The notes beneath the pieces were generated by a model. The model made no database searches. It was given only the letters and a program-made list of their open reading frames with translations, and was not told the DNA's origin. From positions 442,884 to 506,883 of the forward strand of contig NZ_VRKO01000010.1 in NCBI RefSeq assembly GCF_012271765.1: a DNA stretch of 64,000 nt, written 5' to 3'. Every line of letters begins with the position of its first letter. The first letter of the stretch is position 1. Of the stretch, positions 17,476 to 25,694 are shown in pieces. A program made the translations under genes and the position numbers. Source of the stretch: Erwinia rhapontici (GTDB lineage Bacteria > Pseudomonadota > Gammaproteobacteria > Enterobacterales > Enterobacteriaceae).

Positions 17476-17613
17476 CACCATCCGGACTGATCCCTGTGCC
17501 GAAATCCTGCGCCATTGAGCGGAAGGATTTCGGCATCGCTGACGGCCTTTGAGAACGTCCCCTTCACACATTTCCCCACTGCCTGTCATCCGGCGGCACG
17601 AAATCATTAACAA

Positions 17614-17650
17614 CAAAAAGCCCGCTCAGGTTTCCCTGAGCGGGCTTCTT
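17614..17650 (-). terminator. Terminator of tRNA-Asn
   Basis: AAGCCCGCTCAGG and CCTGAGCGGGCTT make a perfect 13-bp stem with a TTTC loop. On the minus strand it is followed by a TTTTTG tract, so it is a classic intrinsic terminator just past the tRNA 3' end. A near-identical hairpin occurs at 60174-60207. Confidence 0.9.
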
Positions 17651-17655
17651 AAATT

Positions 17656-17731
17656 TGGCTCCTCTGACTGGACTCGAACCAGTGACATACGGATTAACAG
17701 TCCGCCGTTCTACCGACTGAACTACAGAGGA
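17656..17731 (-). tRNA. tRNA-Asn (anticodon GTT)
   Basis: 76 bases read on the minus strand, identical in memory to enterobacterial asn tRNA. Acceptor stem TCCTCTG pairs with CAGAGGA, the D-arm is AGTTCAGTCGGTAGAACG, the anticodon loop is ACTGTTAATC with GTT, and the T-arm is CTGGTTCGAGTCCAG. It ends GCCA with encoded CCA. Promoter at 17750-17778 and terminator at 17614-17650. Asn tRNA genes are known island insertion sites, but no integrase or repeated 3' end is seen here. Confidence 0.98.
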
Positions 17732-17749
17732 ATTGTTGGAACGGGGCGC

Positions 17750-17778
17750 ATGATATCCAGCAGGGCAGGGGATGTCAA
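17750..17778 (-). promoter_or_regulatory. Sigma-70 promoter of tRNA-Asn
   Basis: On the minus strand TTGACA (17773-17778) and TATCAT (17750-17755) are separated by exactly 17 bases. The GC-rich discriminator GCGCCCC that follows is typical of stringently controlled stable-RNA promoters. It lies about 19 bases before the tRNA 5' end. Confidence 0.88.
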
Positions 17779-17837
17779 AGGCTGTTTTCACGCTTTTGGT
17801 TCAACTGCTGAATAAAGCAGCATACGGAACAAGCCTA

Positions 17838-17853
17838 TGTGATTTTTACCACA
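17838..17853. promoter_or_regulatory. Candidate CRP site upstream of the Gfo/Idh/MocA gene
   Basis: TGTGATTTTTACCACA matches the CRP consensus TGTGA-N6-TCACA at nine of ten core positions. It is 185 bases upstream of the oxidoreductase start. Catabolite control would suit a sugar-polyol dehydrogenase, but the distance is long and no promoter was pinned down. Confidence 0.4.
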
Positions 17854-18037
17854 AAAATCGTGCTTTTGCGTATTGCGTTGCAGGATGCGGTGGGACTTGC
17901 AGCGGCGTTACATTCATTTTCGCCAGGGCGATCACGTTTGTTTCATTTTGACGTTGAATCACAGTGTTGCGAAATATACATTTCATCAATATTGAATTTT
18001 TGTTCCATTTCCTGTTCCCTACATCTAAGGATTTATC

Positions 18038-19159
18038 ATGAAAAAAGTCAGAATTGGCCTGATCGGTACCGGTTATATCGGACGCTGCCACGCGATTGCC
18101 TACTCTCAGGCGCCGACCGTGTTCAACCTGAAAGGGGAATTGGTTCGTGAGATGCTGGCGGAAGTGAACCCGGAACTGGCCAGCGCGCAGGCGGCCACAC
18201 TCGGCTTCAATCGTTCAACCGGAGACTGGCGTGAACTGGTTGCGGATGAAAATATCGACGTTGTTGATATCTGTGCCCCTAACTTCCTGCATAAAGAGAT
18301 GGCGCTGGAAGCCATTCGCCACGGCAAACACGTCTACTCCGAAAAACCCCTGGCGCTGGATGTCACCGATGCTGAAGAGATGGTGCGTGCAGCCGAAAAA
18401 GCCGGGGTGAAAACGCTGGTGGGTTTCAACTATATGAAAAACCCGACCAGCCAGCTGGCGAAAGAGATTATTGCCCGTGGCGAAATCGGCGAGGTGGTGC
18501 ACTTCTACGGCACGCACAATGAAGATTACCTGGCGAATCCGAACACCCCGCTGGACTGGCACTGTCAGAAAGCGCTGGCGGGCCTCGGCGCTCTGGGCGA
18601 CCTGGCCGCGCATATTGTCAACATGGCGCACTATCTGGTGGGCAACATTGATGAGGTTAGCGGCGATATGATGACGGTCATCAAGCAGCGCCCGGACCCG
18701 AAAAATCTGTCCCAGCTGCGCGATGTGGAAAACGAAGATCAGGCCAGCGCACTGCTGCGTTTTGCTAACGGCGCGCACGGTGTGATTGAAACCTCACGTA
18801 TCGCCTGCGGCAGCAAAATGGGCCTGACCTACGTGGTGACCGGCACCAAAGGCAGCATCCGTTACACCCAGGAGCGCATGGCGGAGCTGGAGCTGTATAT
18901 CCATGATGACCCGGCCGGTCGCCAGGGCTTTAAAACCATTCTGACTGGCCCGGCGCACCCGGATTATGCGGCGTTCTGTATTTCTGCCGGGCACGGTATT
19001 GGCTTTAACGATCAGAAAACGGTGGAAGTGCGCGATTTGATTAACGGGATTGCCGCCGATGACCGTATGTGGCCAGACTTTGCTGAAGGCTTGCAGGTAT
19101 CGAAAGTGCTGGAGGCGATTGCCCTCTCTGCCGCCGAAGGGCGTTGGATGAAAGTGTAA
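18038..19159 (+). CDS. Gfo/Idh/MocA-family NAD(P)-dependent oxidoreductase
   Basis: 373 residues. The N-terminal Rossmann motif IGLIGTGYIGRCHA (6-19), the EKP motif YSEKPLA (near 104-110) and the C-terminal alpha/beta domain with GLGALGDLAAHIVN are all in place. Family members oxidise or reduce a ring hydroxyl of sugars, inositols or their derivatives; the substrate here is not evident. It starts after AAGGA, stands alone and ends at a strong terminator. Inositol-type or pyranose substrates are the most common in this branch. Confidence 0.9.
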   Translation: MKKVRIGLIGTGYIGRCHAIAYSQAPTVFNLKGELVREMLAEVNPELASAQAATLGFNRSTGDWRELVADENIDVVDICAPNFLHKEMALEAIRHGKHVYSEKPLALDVTDAEEMVRAAEKAGVKTLVGFNYMKNPTSQLAKEIIARGEIGEVVHFYGTHNEDYLANPNTPLDWHCQKALAGLGALGDLAAHIVNMAHYLVGNIDEVSGDMMTVIKQRPDPKNLSQLRDVENEDQASALLRFANGAHGVIETSRIACGSKMGLTYVVTGTKGSIRYTQERMAELELYIHDDPAGRQGFKTILTGPAHPDYAAFCISAGHGIGFNDQKTVEVRDLINGIAADDRMWPDFAEGLQVSKVLEAIALSAAEGRWMKV

Positions 19160-19169
19160 ATTTTTACTC

Positions 19170-19193
19170 AGGCCGGGCTTGCCCGGCCTTTTT
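19170..19193 (+). terminator. Intrinsic terminator of the oxidoreductase gene
   Basis: AGGCCGGGC and GCCCGGCCT form a 9-bp GC-rich stem with a two-base core loop, followed by a T-run, 11 bases after the stop codon. Confidence 0.9.
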
Positions 19194-19264
19194 AGCGTAA
19201 GCCATTTTTTCCCGCCTCTTCTCCATTGTCATAAGCGATTTAAATTCCCCGCCATTAAATGTAT

Positions 19265-19283
19265 GATAATAAGACTCATTTTC
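19265..19283. promoter_or_regulatory. Fur box upstream of FepB-like gene
   Basis: GATAATAAGACTCATTTTC agrees with the classical 19-bp Fur consensus at 15 of 19 positions, including both GATAAT and TCATT halves. It lies 16 bases ahead of the FepB-like start at 19299, where bound Fur-Fe(II) would block transcription. This supports iron repression of the gene. Confidence 0.7.
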
Positions 19284-19298
19284 AATGAAATGGCTAAG

Positions 19299-20345
19299 AT
19301 GAAAAAACTGTTCTCCTTCCCGGTGCTGTGTGCACTGCTGGTGGCTGCCGCACTGATCTTTGTTGTATCCGTCCGCAGCTGTTCAACTCAGTATTCAGAG
19401 TCGCAACCCGCCTCGCCACCGGCTGCGGCCGCAGCTGTTGCGCCAACAGGCGCACAGCAGGGCTGGCCGCGTACGCTGCAAACCCCTAAAGGGCCACTGA
19501 CCCTGACTAAGGCCCCGGAACGTATCGTCTCCACCAGCGTGACCATTACCGGTACGCTGCTGGCAATCAATGCGCCGCTGGTCGGTTCCGGCGGCACCAG
19601 TCGTAACAGCACGGTGTCGGATGACCAGGGTTTTTTTAAACAATGGAGTGCAGTGGCGAAGCAGGCCCATCTGAAACCCCTCTACATTTCTGAACCGAAC
19701 GCCGAGGCGATTGCCGCTGCGGCGCCGGACCTGATTGTGATTGCCGCCACGGGCGGTGATTCAGCGTTAAAGCTCTACGATCAGCTGTCGGCTATCGCCC
19801 CGACGCTGGTGATCGACTACGGTGATAAAAGCTGGCAACAGCTGGCTGTGCAGTTAGGGGAGATCACCGGGCATGAGAAAGACGCCAGCACCGTGATTGA
19901 CCGTTTTGAGCAACGGGTGCAGGCGGTGAAGCAGGCGATCACGCTGCCACCCCAGCCGGTTTCCGCGCTGGTTTATTATGAAGATGGCCGCGGTGTGAAT
20001 TTGTGGACCCTGGCATCAGCGCAGGGCAAGCTGCTGTCGGAACTGGGTTTTACGCTGGCGATGCCACCCGCGGACGTGCAGGGCGGCACCAGCATGGGTA
20101 AGCGTAACGATATTATTCAGCTGTCAGGTGAGAATATGGCGGCCGGCCTCACCGGGAAGAGTATGTTGCTGTTCTCAGCAGATGACGAGACGGTGGGGCG
20201 CGTACGGGCCAATCCCTTCCTTGAGCATCTGGAGCCGGTAACGGCTGAGCGGGTCTATGCAATGGGCCCGGATACGTTCCGTCTGGATTATTACAGTGCC
20301 AGCAATATGCTGGACAGTATTGAGCGGCATTTTAAGTCCCACTAA
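19299..20345 (+). CDS. fepB: FepB-like ferric-siderophore periplasmic binding protein
   Basis: 348 residues. After an N-terminal membrane or export segment (residues 1-22) and an Ala/Pro-rich linker, the body matches remembered E. coli FepB: IVSTSVTITGTLLAINAP, VSDDQGF, AAPDLIVIAATGGDSAL, LYDQLSAIAPTLVIDYGDKSW and GEITGHEK. FepB delivers ferric enterobactin to FepDGC. Here no permease or ATPase genes are adjacent, so it is an orphan. A Fur box lies directly upstream. A cysteine at the segment end (SVRSC) is not a good lipobox. ATG 19290 is an alternative start. Confidence 0.82.
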   Translation: MKKLFSFPVLCALLVAAALIFVVSVRSCSTQYSESQPASPPAAAAAVAPTGAQQGWPRTLQTPKGPLTLTKAPERIVSTSVTITGTLLAINAPLVGSGGTSRNSTVSDDQGFFKQWSAVAKQAHLKPLYISEPNAEAIAAAAPDLIVIAATGGDSALKLYDQLSAIAPTLVIDYGDKSWQQLAVQLGEITGHEKDASTVIDRFEQRVQAVKQAITLPPQPVSALVYYEDGRGVNLWTLASAQGKLLSELGFTLAMPPADVQGGTSMGKRNDIIQLSGENMAAGLTGKSMLLFSADDETVGRVRANPFLEHLEPVTAERVYAMGPDTFRLDYYSASNMLDSIERHFKSH

Positions 20346-20432
20346 GGTGGGATGTCCTCACCCAAATAAACCGCAGAGATCGTCATGTTGTGGCAGTTTT
20401 AAAACTAACAGCGAGCAACGGTGCTGCGGGGA

Positions 20433-20536
20433 TGGGGCCAGTTTGAGGTAAGCCGGACGTCACGCGACAGGACGTCGCGTGCCGAGGCCCGCATGGATAC
20501 GGCAGTTGCCGATCCGGCGTGCTCAAACTGGCCTCA
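20433..20536. repeat. Cloverleaf-like palindromic intergenic element
   Basis: About 104 bases with nested dyads. The outer arms 20433-20447 and 20522-20536 pair over 15 bp with one G-U. An inner GCCGGA (20452) pairs with TCCGGC (20513). Two hairpins lie within: CACGCGAC with GTCGCGTG (20461-20481), and CGGC with GCCG (20500-20511). No open frame. The form fits a structured RNA or a small mobile repeat. It sits 90 bases after the FepB-like stop. Confidence 0.65.
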
Positions 20537-20592
20537 GACCTGAAGCCGAATGATCAGCCACTCATTTTTGTGGGGATTCATCAGGGGCCTGG

Positions 20593-21048
20593 TCAGCCGC
20601 CGTTTTTTTCCCTCTCCCGGATATAATCCTCTGTTATCACGGAATAATCCCGCGGCGCGAAGGGATGCGGTACACCTTTTATCATCATGAACTCAGAAAC
20701 AATAATGCGGCGCATCATCCTTCTCTCGGTGGGTGAACGTAATGAGATCTCCACGTTTAACTCACCGGACTCCGGAAATTGATAGTAAGTGTCTGGGATG
20801 CATAGCTGATTATGAGCAATTTTTAAAGCAGGGAAATCCCTGTTGAAACCCGACCTCGGCGGTGCATCTCTGTCTCTGATAGAAAGGTAATGTGCGTAAT
20901 AGTCGCCGGCATTGTTAATCTGGAAACAGAATCCGGCGTCCGTTCTGGAAACCTGTCCGATCTCAAGCGAGGGGAAGTGATCTCCCAACCAGCAGCCAGT
21001 CAGTAACAAAGAGAGAAGAGCGGGCAGGAGGGGATTATTGATTTTCAT
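20593..21048 (-). CDS. Small periplasmic lipoprotein, unknown function
   Basis: 151 residues beginning with a signal peptide and lipobox (ALLSLLLTGC, Cys19), so it is expected to be lipid-anchored. The mature part has two cysteines (FCFQI, QLCIP) that could form a disulphide, and is mostly beta-rich. The opening LLTGCWLGD resembles enterobacterial lipoproteins annotated as putative type VI secretion immunity lipoproteins. No secretion genes are nearby, so I leave the function open. It is monocistronic and divergent from the Bcr/CflA exporter. Confidence 0.7.
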   Translation of the reverse strand: MKINNPLLPALLSLLLTGCWLGDHFPSLEIGQVSRTDAGFCFQINNAGDYYAHYLSIRDRDAPPRSGFNRDFPALKIAHNQLCIPDTYYQFPESGELNVEISLRSPTERRMMRRIIVSEFMMIKGVPHPFAPRDYSVITEDYIREREKNGG

Positions 21049-21257
21049 ATGGCATACATATCCCTGAGTTTATCCATAAGTCATCACTGATGCTCAAGCA
21101 TAACAACGGCGTATTTTATTGGAAATTCGGTGATGTGCGATTATCCGCTATCGCCATTTATGAATTCAGCTCATAACGACGGCCTGATTACCGGACATTA
21201 TCTTCTGATGGCAAACCGCTACTCTACCGTTCTCCCTTTCTGTCCCGATGGATTGTC

Positions 21258-22469
21258 ATGACTGACTCTCAGGCGCATACGCCGTTAGCCACCCCAAAAA
21301 CCACCGGCTTTACCTTTGTACTGATCCTCAGTGCACTAATGGCCATTACCTCGTTATCGACCGATATTTATCTGCCCGCCATGCCCGTGATGGCGAAAGA
21401 TTTACAGGGCGATGCGGAACTGACCATCACCGGCTTCTTAATCGGTTTTTGCATAGCTCAACTGGTCTGGGGACCGATCAGCGATCACTTCGGTCGGCGT
21501 TTGCCGATGTGCATCGGTATGGTGCTGTTTGTGATGGGGTCGGTGGGCTGTGCCTTATCCACTGATATCGTGCATATCGTCTTCTGGCGGGTATTTCAGG
21601 CGCTGGGTGCCTGTACCGGGCCGATGCTGGCCAGGGCGATGATCCGCGATCTCTACAGCCGTACCCGTGCGGCACAGATGATGTCCACGTTGATGATCGT
21701 CATGGCCATTGCCCCGATAGCCGGGCCGCTGCTGGGGGGGCAGATGATTCACATCGCCTCCTGGCATGCCATTTTCTGGCTGCTGGCGATAATCGGTGCC
21801 GTGATGCTGCTGGCAATCGCCTGGCTGCCTGAAACTCTGCCTGAATCAAAACGGGTGAAAGCCTCCCTGTCCGGTGCCTTTCGCAATTATTACCGCTTAC
21901 TGACGCATGCCACCTTTATGCGCTTTACGCTTTGCGTGACGTTTTATTATGTCGCGGCCTATGCGTTTATTACCGGCTCACCCTTTGTTTACATCTCGTA
22001 TTTTGGTGTTGAACCCGCGCATTACGGCTGGCTGTTTGCCGTGAATATTGTCGGATTAATGGCGGTCAGCATGGTGAACCGACGGCTGGTACATCGCTAT
22101 CCGCTGGAAACACTGCTTAAGTGTGCCGCCTCCGTTGCCGCACTTGCCGCACTGCTATTAGCGGTGGCGACCGGGTCTGGCATGGGCGGGATAGGCCTGA
22201 TTATCGCGGCGGTATTCGTTTTCTTCTCCATGAACGGCATTATCGCGGCAACATCGACCGCAGCTGCGCTGGATGCTGCGCCGGAGATGGCGGGTTCGGC
22301 ATCGGCACTGGTGGGATCGTTGCAGTACGGCAGCGGCATTATCTCCTCGCTGCTACTGGCGCTGTTTAGCGATGGCACGCCCTGGACCATGGGCTGGATT
22401 ATCGCACTTTTTACCCTGGCCAGTGCCGTAATGGCACTGACCACGCGCACAACGAAAATAGTCATATAG
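21258..22469 (+). CDS. Bcr/CflA-family multidrug MFS exporter
   Basis: 403 residues with twelve membrane helices. The family signature STDIYLPAMPVMAKDL lies at 34-49. It is followed by motif A (WGPISDHFGRRLPM) and motif C-like LGACTGPMLARAMIRDLY. Bcr/CflA proteins use the proton gradient to expel drugs such as bicyclomycin, or sulphonamides, chloramphenicol and sometimes cysteine. It stands alone between a divergent lipoprotein gene and a downstream FAD-protein gene on the same strand 118 bases away. Confidence 0.9.
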   Translation: MTDSQAHTPLATPKTTGFTFVLILSALMAITSLSTDIYLPAMPVMAKDLQGDAELTITGFLIGFCIAQLVWGPISDHFGRRLPMCIGMVLFVMGSVGCALSTDIVHIVFWRVFQALGACTGPMLARAMIRDLYSRTRAAQMMSTLMIVMAIAPIAGPLLGGQMIHIASWHAIFWLLAIIGAVMLLAIAWLPETLPESKRVKASLSGAFRNYYRLLTHATFMRFTLCVTFYYVAAYAFITGSPFVYISYFGVEPAHYGWLFAVNIVGLMAVSMVNRRLVHRYPLETLLKCAASVAALAALLLAVATGSGMGGIGLIIAAVFVFFSMNGIIAATSTAAALDAAPEMAGSASALVGSLQYGSGIISSLLLALFSDGTPWTMGWIIALFTLASAVMALTTRTTKIVI

Positions 22470-22587
22470 ACTTGATCTACCGGCTGATGAGCGTTGTTCA
22501 GGAAAGGGGGGGAATGGCATTCATTCAGAAAAGAGGTATTCCCGGAAAATAGCTGGATTTAACAACAATAATAAGGCGGGAGCGGCA

Positions 22588-24198
22588 ATGAAAAAGATAG
22601 CCATCATCGGGGCGGGGCCAACAGGCATTTATACGTTTTATGCACTGCTGGGCAATCCGCAACCGCTGTCTGTCTCTGTCTATGAGCAGGCCGCCGAGGC
22701 GGGCGTCGGCATGCCCTACAGCGATGAAGATAACTCGCGGATGATGCTGGCCAATATCGCCAGTATTGAAATTCCGCCTGTTTTTATCACCTATATTGCG
22801 TGGCTGCGCACCCTGAGTGACAGCCATCTGGCTCGCTATGGCGTCGAGGCTTCTTCCCTGCATGTGCGGCAGTTCCTGCCGCGGATCCTGCTGGGTGAAT
22901 ATTTCCGCCACCAGTTTCTGGAAATCGTCGCTCAGGCTAAACGCCAGGGTTTTGAAGTCAATATCCACGAAGCGTGCCAGGTGACCGATCTGGAAGCCAC
23001 CTCCCAGGGCGTGCATATCTGGGCGCAGGGTGAACGCATCCCGGCGCTGTTTGATCTTGCGGTGATTGCCACAGGGCATGTCTGGCCTGATGACAGCAAG
23101 GCGACCCGCACCTTTTTCCCCAGCCCCTGGTCCGGGCTCATGGATGCCCGTATTCCCCCATGTGAAGTCGGCATTATGGGCACGTCGCTGAGTGGCATTG
23201 ATGCGGCAATGGCAGTGGTGGCTCAGCATGGGACATTTAAAGAAGGCGATGACGAACAGATAACCTTCAGACTGAATAAGGGAAGTGAGCGGCTGAACAT
23301 CACGCTGATGTCGCGCACAGGCATCCTGCCGGAGGCCGATTTTTATTGCCCGCTCCCTTATGAACCGTTGAACATCGTCACGCCAGAGGCCATCGAAAAC
23401 GCCATTGCAGAGGGAGCGGACGGCCTGCTCGACCGGGTGTTCGGGCTGATGGTTGAGGAGATGGCACAAAGCGATCCGGCCTGGAGCCAACATATCTCGC
23501 TGCGGACGCTGGACGTCGACGGTTTTTCCGCAGCCTGGTTCGCCGATCGGCATCAGCATGACCCTTTTCACTGGGCCTGCGCCAATCTTAATGAAGTCGA
23601 GCGCAATAAGCGCGAAAAACACACGGTGGCCTGGCGTTATACCGTGCTGCGTTTACACGAAGCCGTTGAAGAAATCGTCCCTTTTCTCAATGACAAAGAC
23701 GCGAAAAGATTCAACGGTGGTCTGGCCCGTGTGTTTATCGATAATTATGCCGCTATTCCATCACAGTCGATCCGTCGACTGCTGGCGCTGCGCGAGGCCG
23801 GGATCATCAGCATCCAGGCCCTCGGGCAGGATTATCATCTGCACGAAGATGACAACCAGACCGTGATTTCCGCTGAAGGGCAAACGCGGGTGTTTGATGT
23901 CTTTATTGATGCCCGCGGGCAAAAACCGCTGAAGACCCGTGACCTGCCATTTCCGACGTTGCGCGCCCAGTTGCAGTCCTGTGGGGATGAGATTCCTGAC
24001 GTCGGTAACGATTACACATTGCTGTCACCGGAGAGTGCTCGGGGGCGCATTGCATTCGGTGCCTTGCCTTATTTAATGCACGATCGGCCGTTTGTGCAGG
24101 GTATTACCGTCAGCGCTGATATCGGTGCGGCAATAGCGAAGGCGGCCCTGGAGCCCCCCTCACGCGCACGCAGGCGACTGCGTTATATCGACATCTGA
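22588..24198 (+). CDS. FAD/NAD(P)-binding protein (NAD_binding_9 type)
   Basis: 536 residues opening with a dinucleotide-binding fold, KKIAIIGAGPTGIYTFYALL (2-21). A second nucleotide motif, GIMGTSLSGIDAAMAV, lies near 195-210. This fits the large FAD/NAD(P)-binding family (PF13454) found in enterobacteria and pseudomonads, for which no reaction is known to me. No membrane segment or signal peptide. The start has a GGGAGC site. It may be an FAD-dependent oxidoreductase or hydroxylase; neighbours give no clue. Confidence 0.8.
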   Translation: MKKIAIIGAGPTGIYTFYALLGNPQPLSVSVYEQAAEAGVGMPYSDEDNSRMMLANIASIEIPPVFITYIAWLRTLSDSHLARYGVEASSLHVRQFLPRILLGEYFRHQFLEIVAQAKRQGFEVNIHEACQVTDLEATSQGVHIWAQGERIPALFDLAVIATGHVWPDDSKATRTFFPSPWSGLMDARIPPCEVGIMGTSLSGIDAAMAVVAQHGTFKEGDDEQITFRLNKGSERLNITLMSRTGILPEADFYCPLPYEPLNIVTPEAIENAIAEGADGLLDRVFGLMVEEMAQSDPAWSQHISLRTLDVDGFSAAWFADRHQHDPFHWACANLNEVERNKREKHTVAWRYTVLRLHEAVEEIVPFLNDKDAKRFNGGLARVFIDNYAAIPSQSIRRLLALREAGIISIQALGQDYHLHEDDNQTVISAEGQTRVFDVFIDARGQKPLKTRDLPFPTLRAQLQSCGDEIPDVGNDYTLLSPESARGRIAFGALPYLMHDRPFVQGITVSADIGAAIAKAALEPPSRARRRLRYIDI

Positions 24199-24280
24199 CG
24201 CGCCTGCGTTGATTACTGCTTTGCATCGTTTTGCGTATTCTTCATAATTGCTTGATACGTCATCATTATTTGAGAGCACT

Positions 24281-25039
24281 ATGATCAGGTTTTGGGTTCC
24301 GTTTCTGGCCGTGGCATCGGCATCCGTCCTGGCGGCTGAGGTGCCACCTTCCATCAGGCCGCTGGCATTGACGGCGGTGAAAAGCGGCAGCGATCAGTAC
24401 AACAGTTTGTGTGCCGCTTTAAAAGATCGCTGTAACGCCGGGAAAGAAACCACCTTATGGAAGAGCAAGGCCGATGCGAACACCGTCTATTTAATCAATT
24501 CCTCCCCCGAGTTGATGAAGATTGAGAAAACGGGCAGCACCTGGCGCGTGAAAGGAACGTGGGATTTTAGCCCGTATCATCACAGTCACAGTGATAAGAA
24601 CGAGGGGGATGATGAGCTGTCTGCAAACGGTGTCACACTCTATCCCGCGTTATATCCCCTGAACCAAAGCCAACAGGCGGTGGCCCTGGTGTCGCAATGG
24701 TCGACGGGGTATTCGGGCGGCGGGCGTGAAGAAAATTACGCCGACTTTATGCAGTTGAATGATGACGGAAGTTACAACGCCGCCTTCAAAGATATTCTGT
24801 TTTCCTCCCGTGAAATGATCCGGGCCTGTTTCTCTGAACAGGATTATGCCCGCAAGTCCCATTGTCACGATGAGAGCTGGCGTGTTTTGCAGTTGAAAAT
24901 ACTGGACCAGGGGAAGGCGTACTATGCCTGGGAGTTCATCACCAAATCTTCCGACTGGCCGTCGTTTACCGATAAGTCTGAGATAACCACCACCGTCAGT
25001 CGGGAAGTGAAAGTGCCGTTTGCAGAGAGTGCGCAGTAG
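24281..25039 (+). CDS. Exported protein of unknown function
   Basis: 252 residues with a clear Sec signal peptide (FWVPFLAVASASVLAAEV, cleavage expected near residue 19-20). The mature part has two cysteines near the front (SLCAALKDRC), two in the last third (RACFSEQ and KSHCHDE) and many aromatic residues. I do not recognise the family. I start it at ATG 24281, where the signal peptide begins, rather than at 24248. It lies between the FAD protein and yaiL on the same strand but with gaps too large to assume an operon. Confidence 0.7.
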   Translation: MIRFWVPFLAVASASVLAAEVPPSIRPLALTAVKSGSDQYNSLCAALKDRCNAGKETTLWKSKADANTVYLINSSPELMKIEKTGSTWRVKGTWDFSPYHHSHSDKNEGDDELSANGVTLYPALYPLNQSQQAVALVSQWSTGYSGGGREENYADFMQLNDDGSYNAAFKDILFSSREMIRACFSEQDYARKSHCHDESWRVLQLKILDQGKAYYAWEFITKSSDWPSFTDKSEITTTVSREVKVPFAESAQ

Positions 25040-25156
25040 CAGAGTAAACAGCCTGTGGGGCCATCCGGCAAGGCTGGCTATTTTGGCGCAACCTGGTACA
25101 GCCCTAAAAATTAAAGGTATAATCCCCCGCATTATTCAACGGATTTAGAAGCGAAC

Positions 25157-25693
25157 ATGACAAAACTCACCTTGCAAGAGCAGATGCTGAAAGCAGGATT
25201 AGTCAGCAGCAAAAAAATGGCCAAAGTTCAGAGAACGGTCAAAAAATCTAAGGCTCAGGCCCGTGAGGCCAGAGAAGCGGTAGAAGAGAATAAAAAAGCG
25301 CAGATCGAGCGGGATAAGCTGCTCAGTGAACAGCAGAAGCAGGCGGCGTTATCGAAAGAGTATAAAGCGCAGGTGAAGCAGCTGATTGAGATGAACAAAG
25401 TCGACATTGCCAAAGGCAACATTGATTTTAATTTCACCGATAACAACCTGATTAAGAAAATCGCCGTCGATAAGGCCACGCAAGCTCAGCTTATCAGCGG
25501 TCGCCTCGCCATTGCACGTTTGCTCGGCAACAGCGGCGAAAGCGAATACGTCATCATTCCCGCCGTGGTCGCCGATAAGATTGCGCAGCGCGATGCAGGC
25601 AGCATTGTGTTAAATAGCGCCCTGAGCCTGGAAGAGCAAAACGAAGACGATCCGTATGCTGATTTCAAAGTACCTGATGATTTGATGTGGTAA
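25157..25693 (+). CDS. yaiL: DUF2058 protein YaiL
   Basis: 178 residues, near-identical in memory to E. coli YaiL: KLTLQEQMLKAGLVSSKK opening, a long charged coiled-coil (about 25-75), then INRITIA-like core and the closing DDPYADFKVPDDLMW. DUF2058 proteins are nucleoid- or ribosome-associated in some reports, but no firm function is known. Length and both ends fit the family. It ends one base short of the convergent RluA-type gene, so their 3' ends abut. Confidence 0.95.
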   Translation: MTKLTLQEQMLKAGLVSSKKMAKVQRTVKKSKAQAREAREAVEENKKAQIERDKLLSEQQKQAALSKEYKAQVKQLIEMNKVDIAKGNIDFNFTDNNLIKKIAVDKATQAQLISGRLAIARLLGNSGESEYVIIPAVVADKIAQRDAGSIVLNSALSLEEQNEDDPYADFKVPDDLMW

Positions 25694-25694
25694 A

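Noticed and set aside
17656..17731. tRNA-Asn as the anchor of a genomic island
   Set aside because: No integrase gene and no second copy of the tRNA 3' end were found in the window.
20593..21048. Type VI secretion immunity lipoprotein
   Set aside because: Only the lipobox region is reminiscent; there are no effector or secretion genes nearby, so I kept the call as an unknown lipoprotein.
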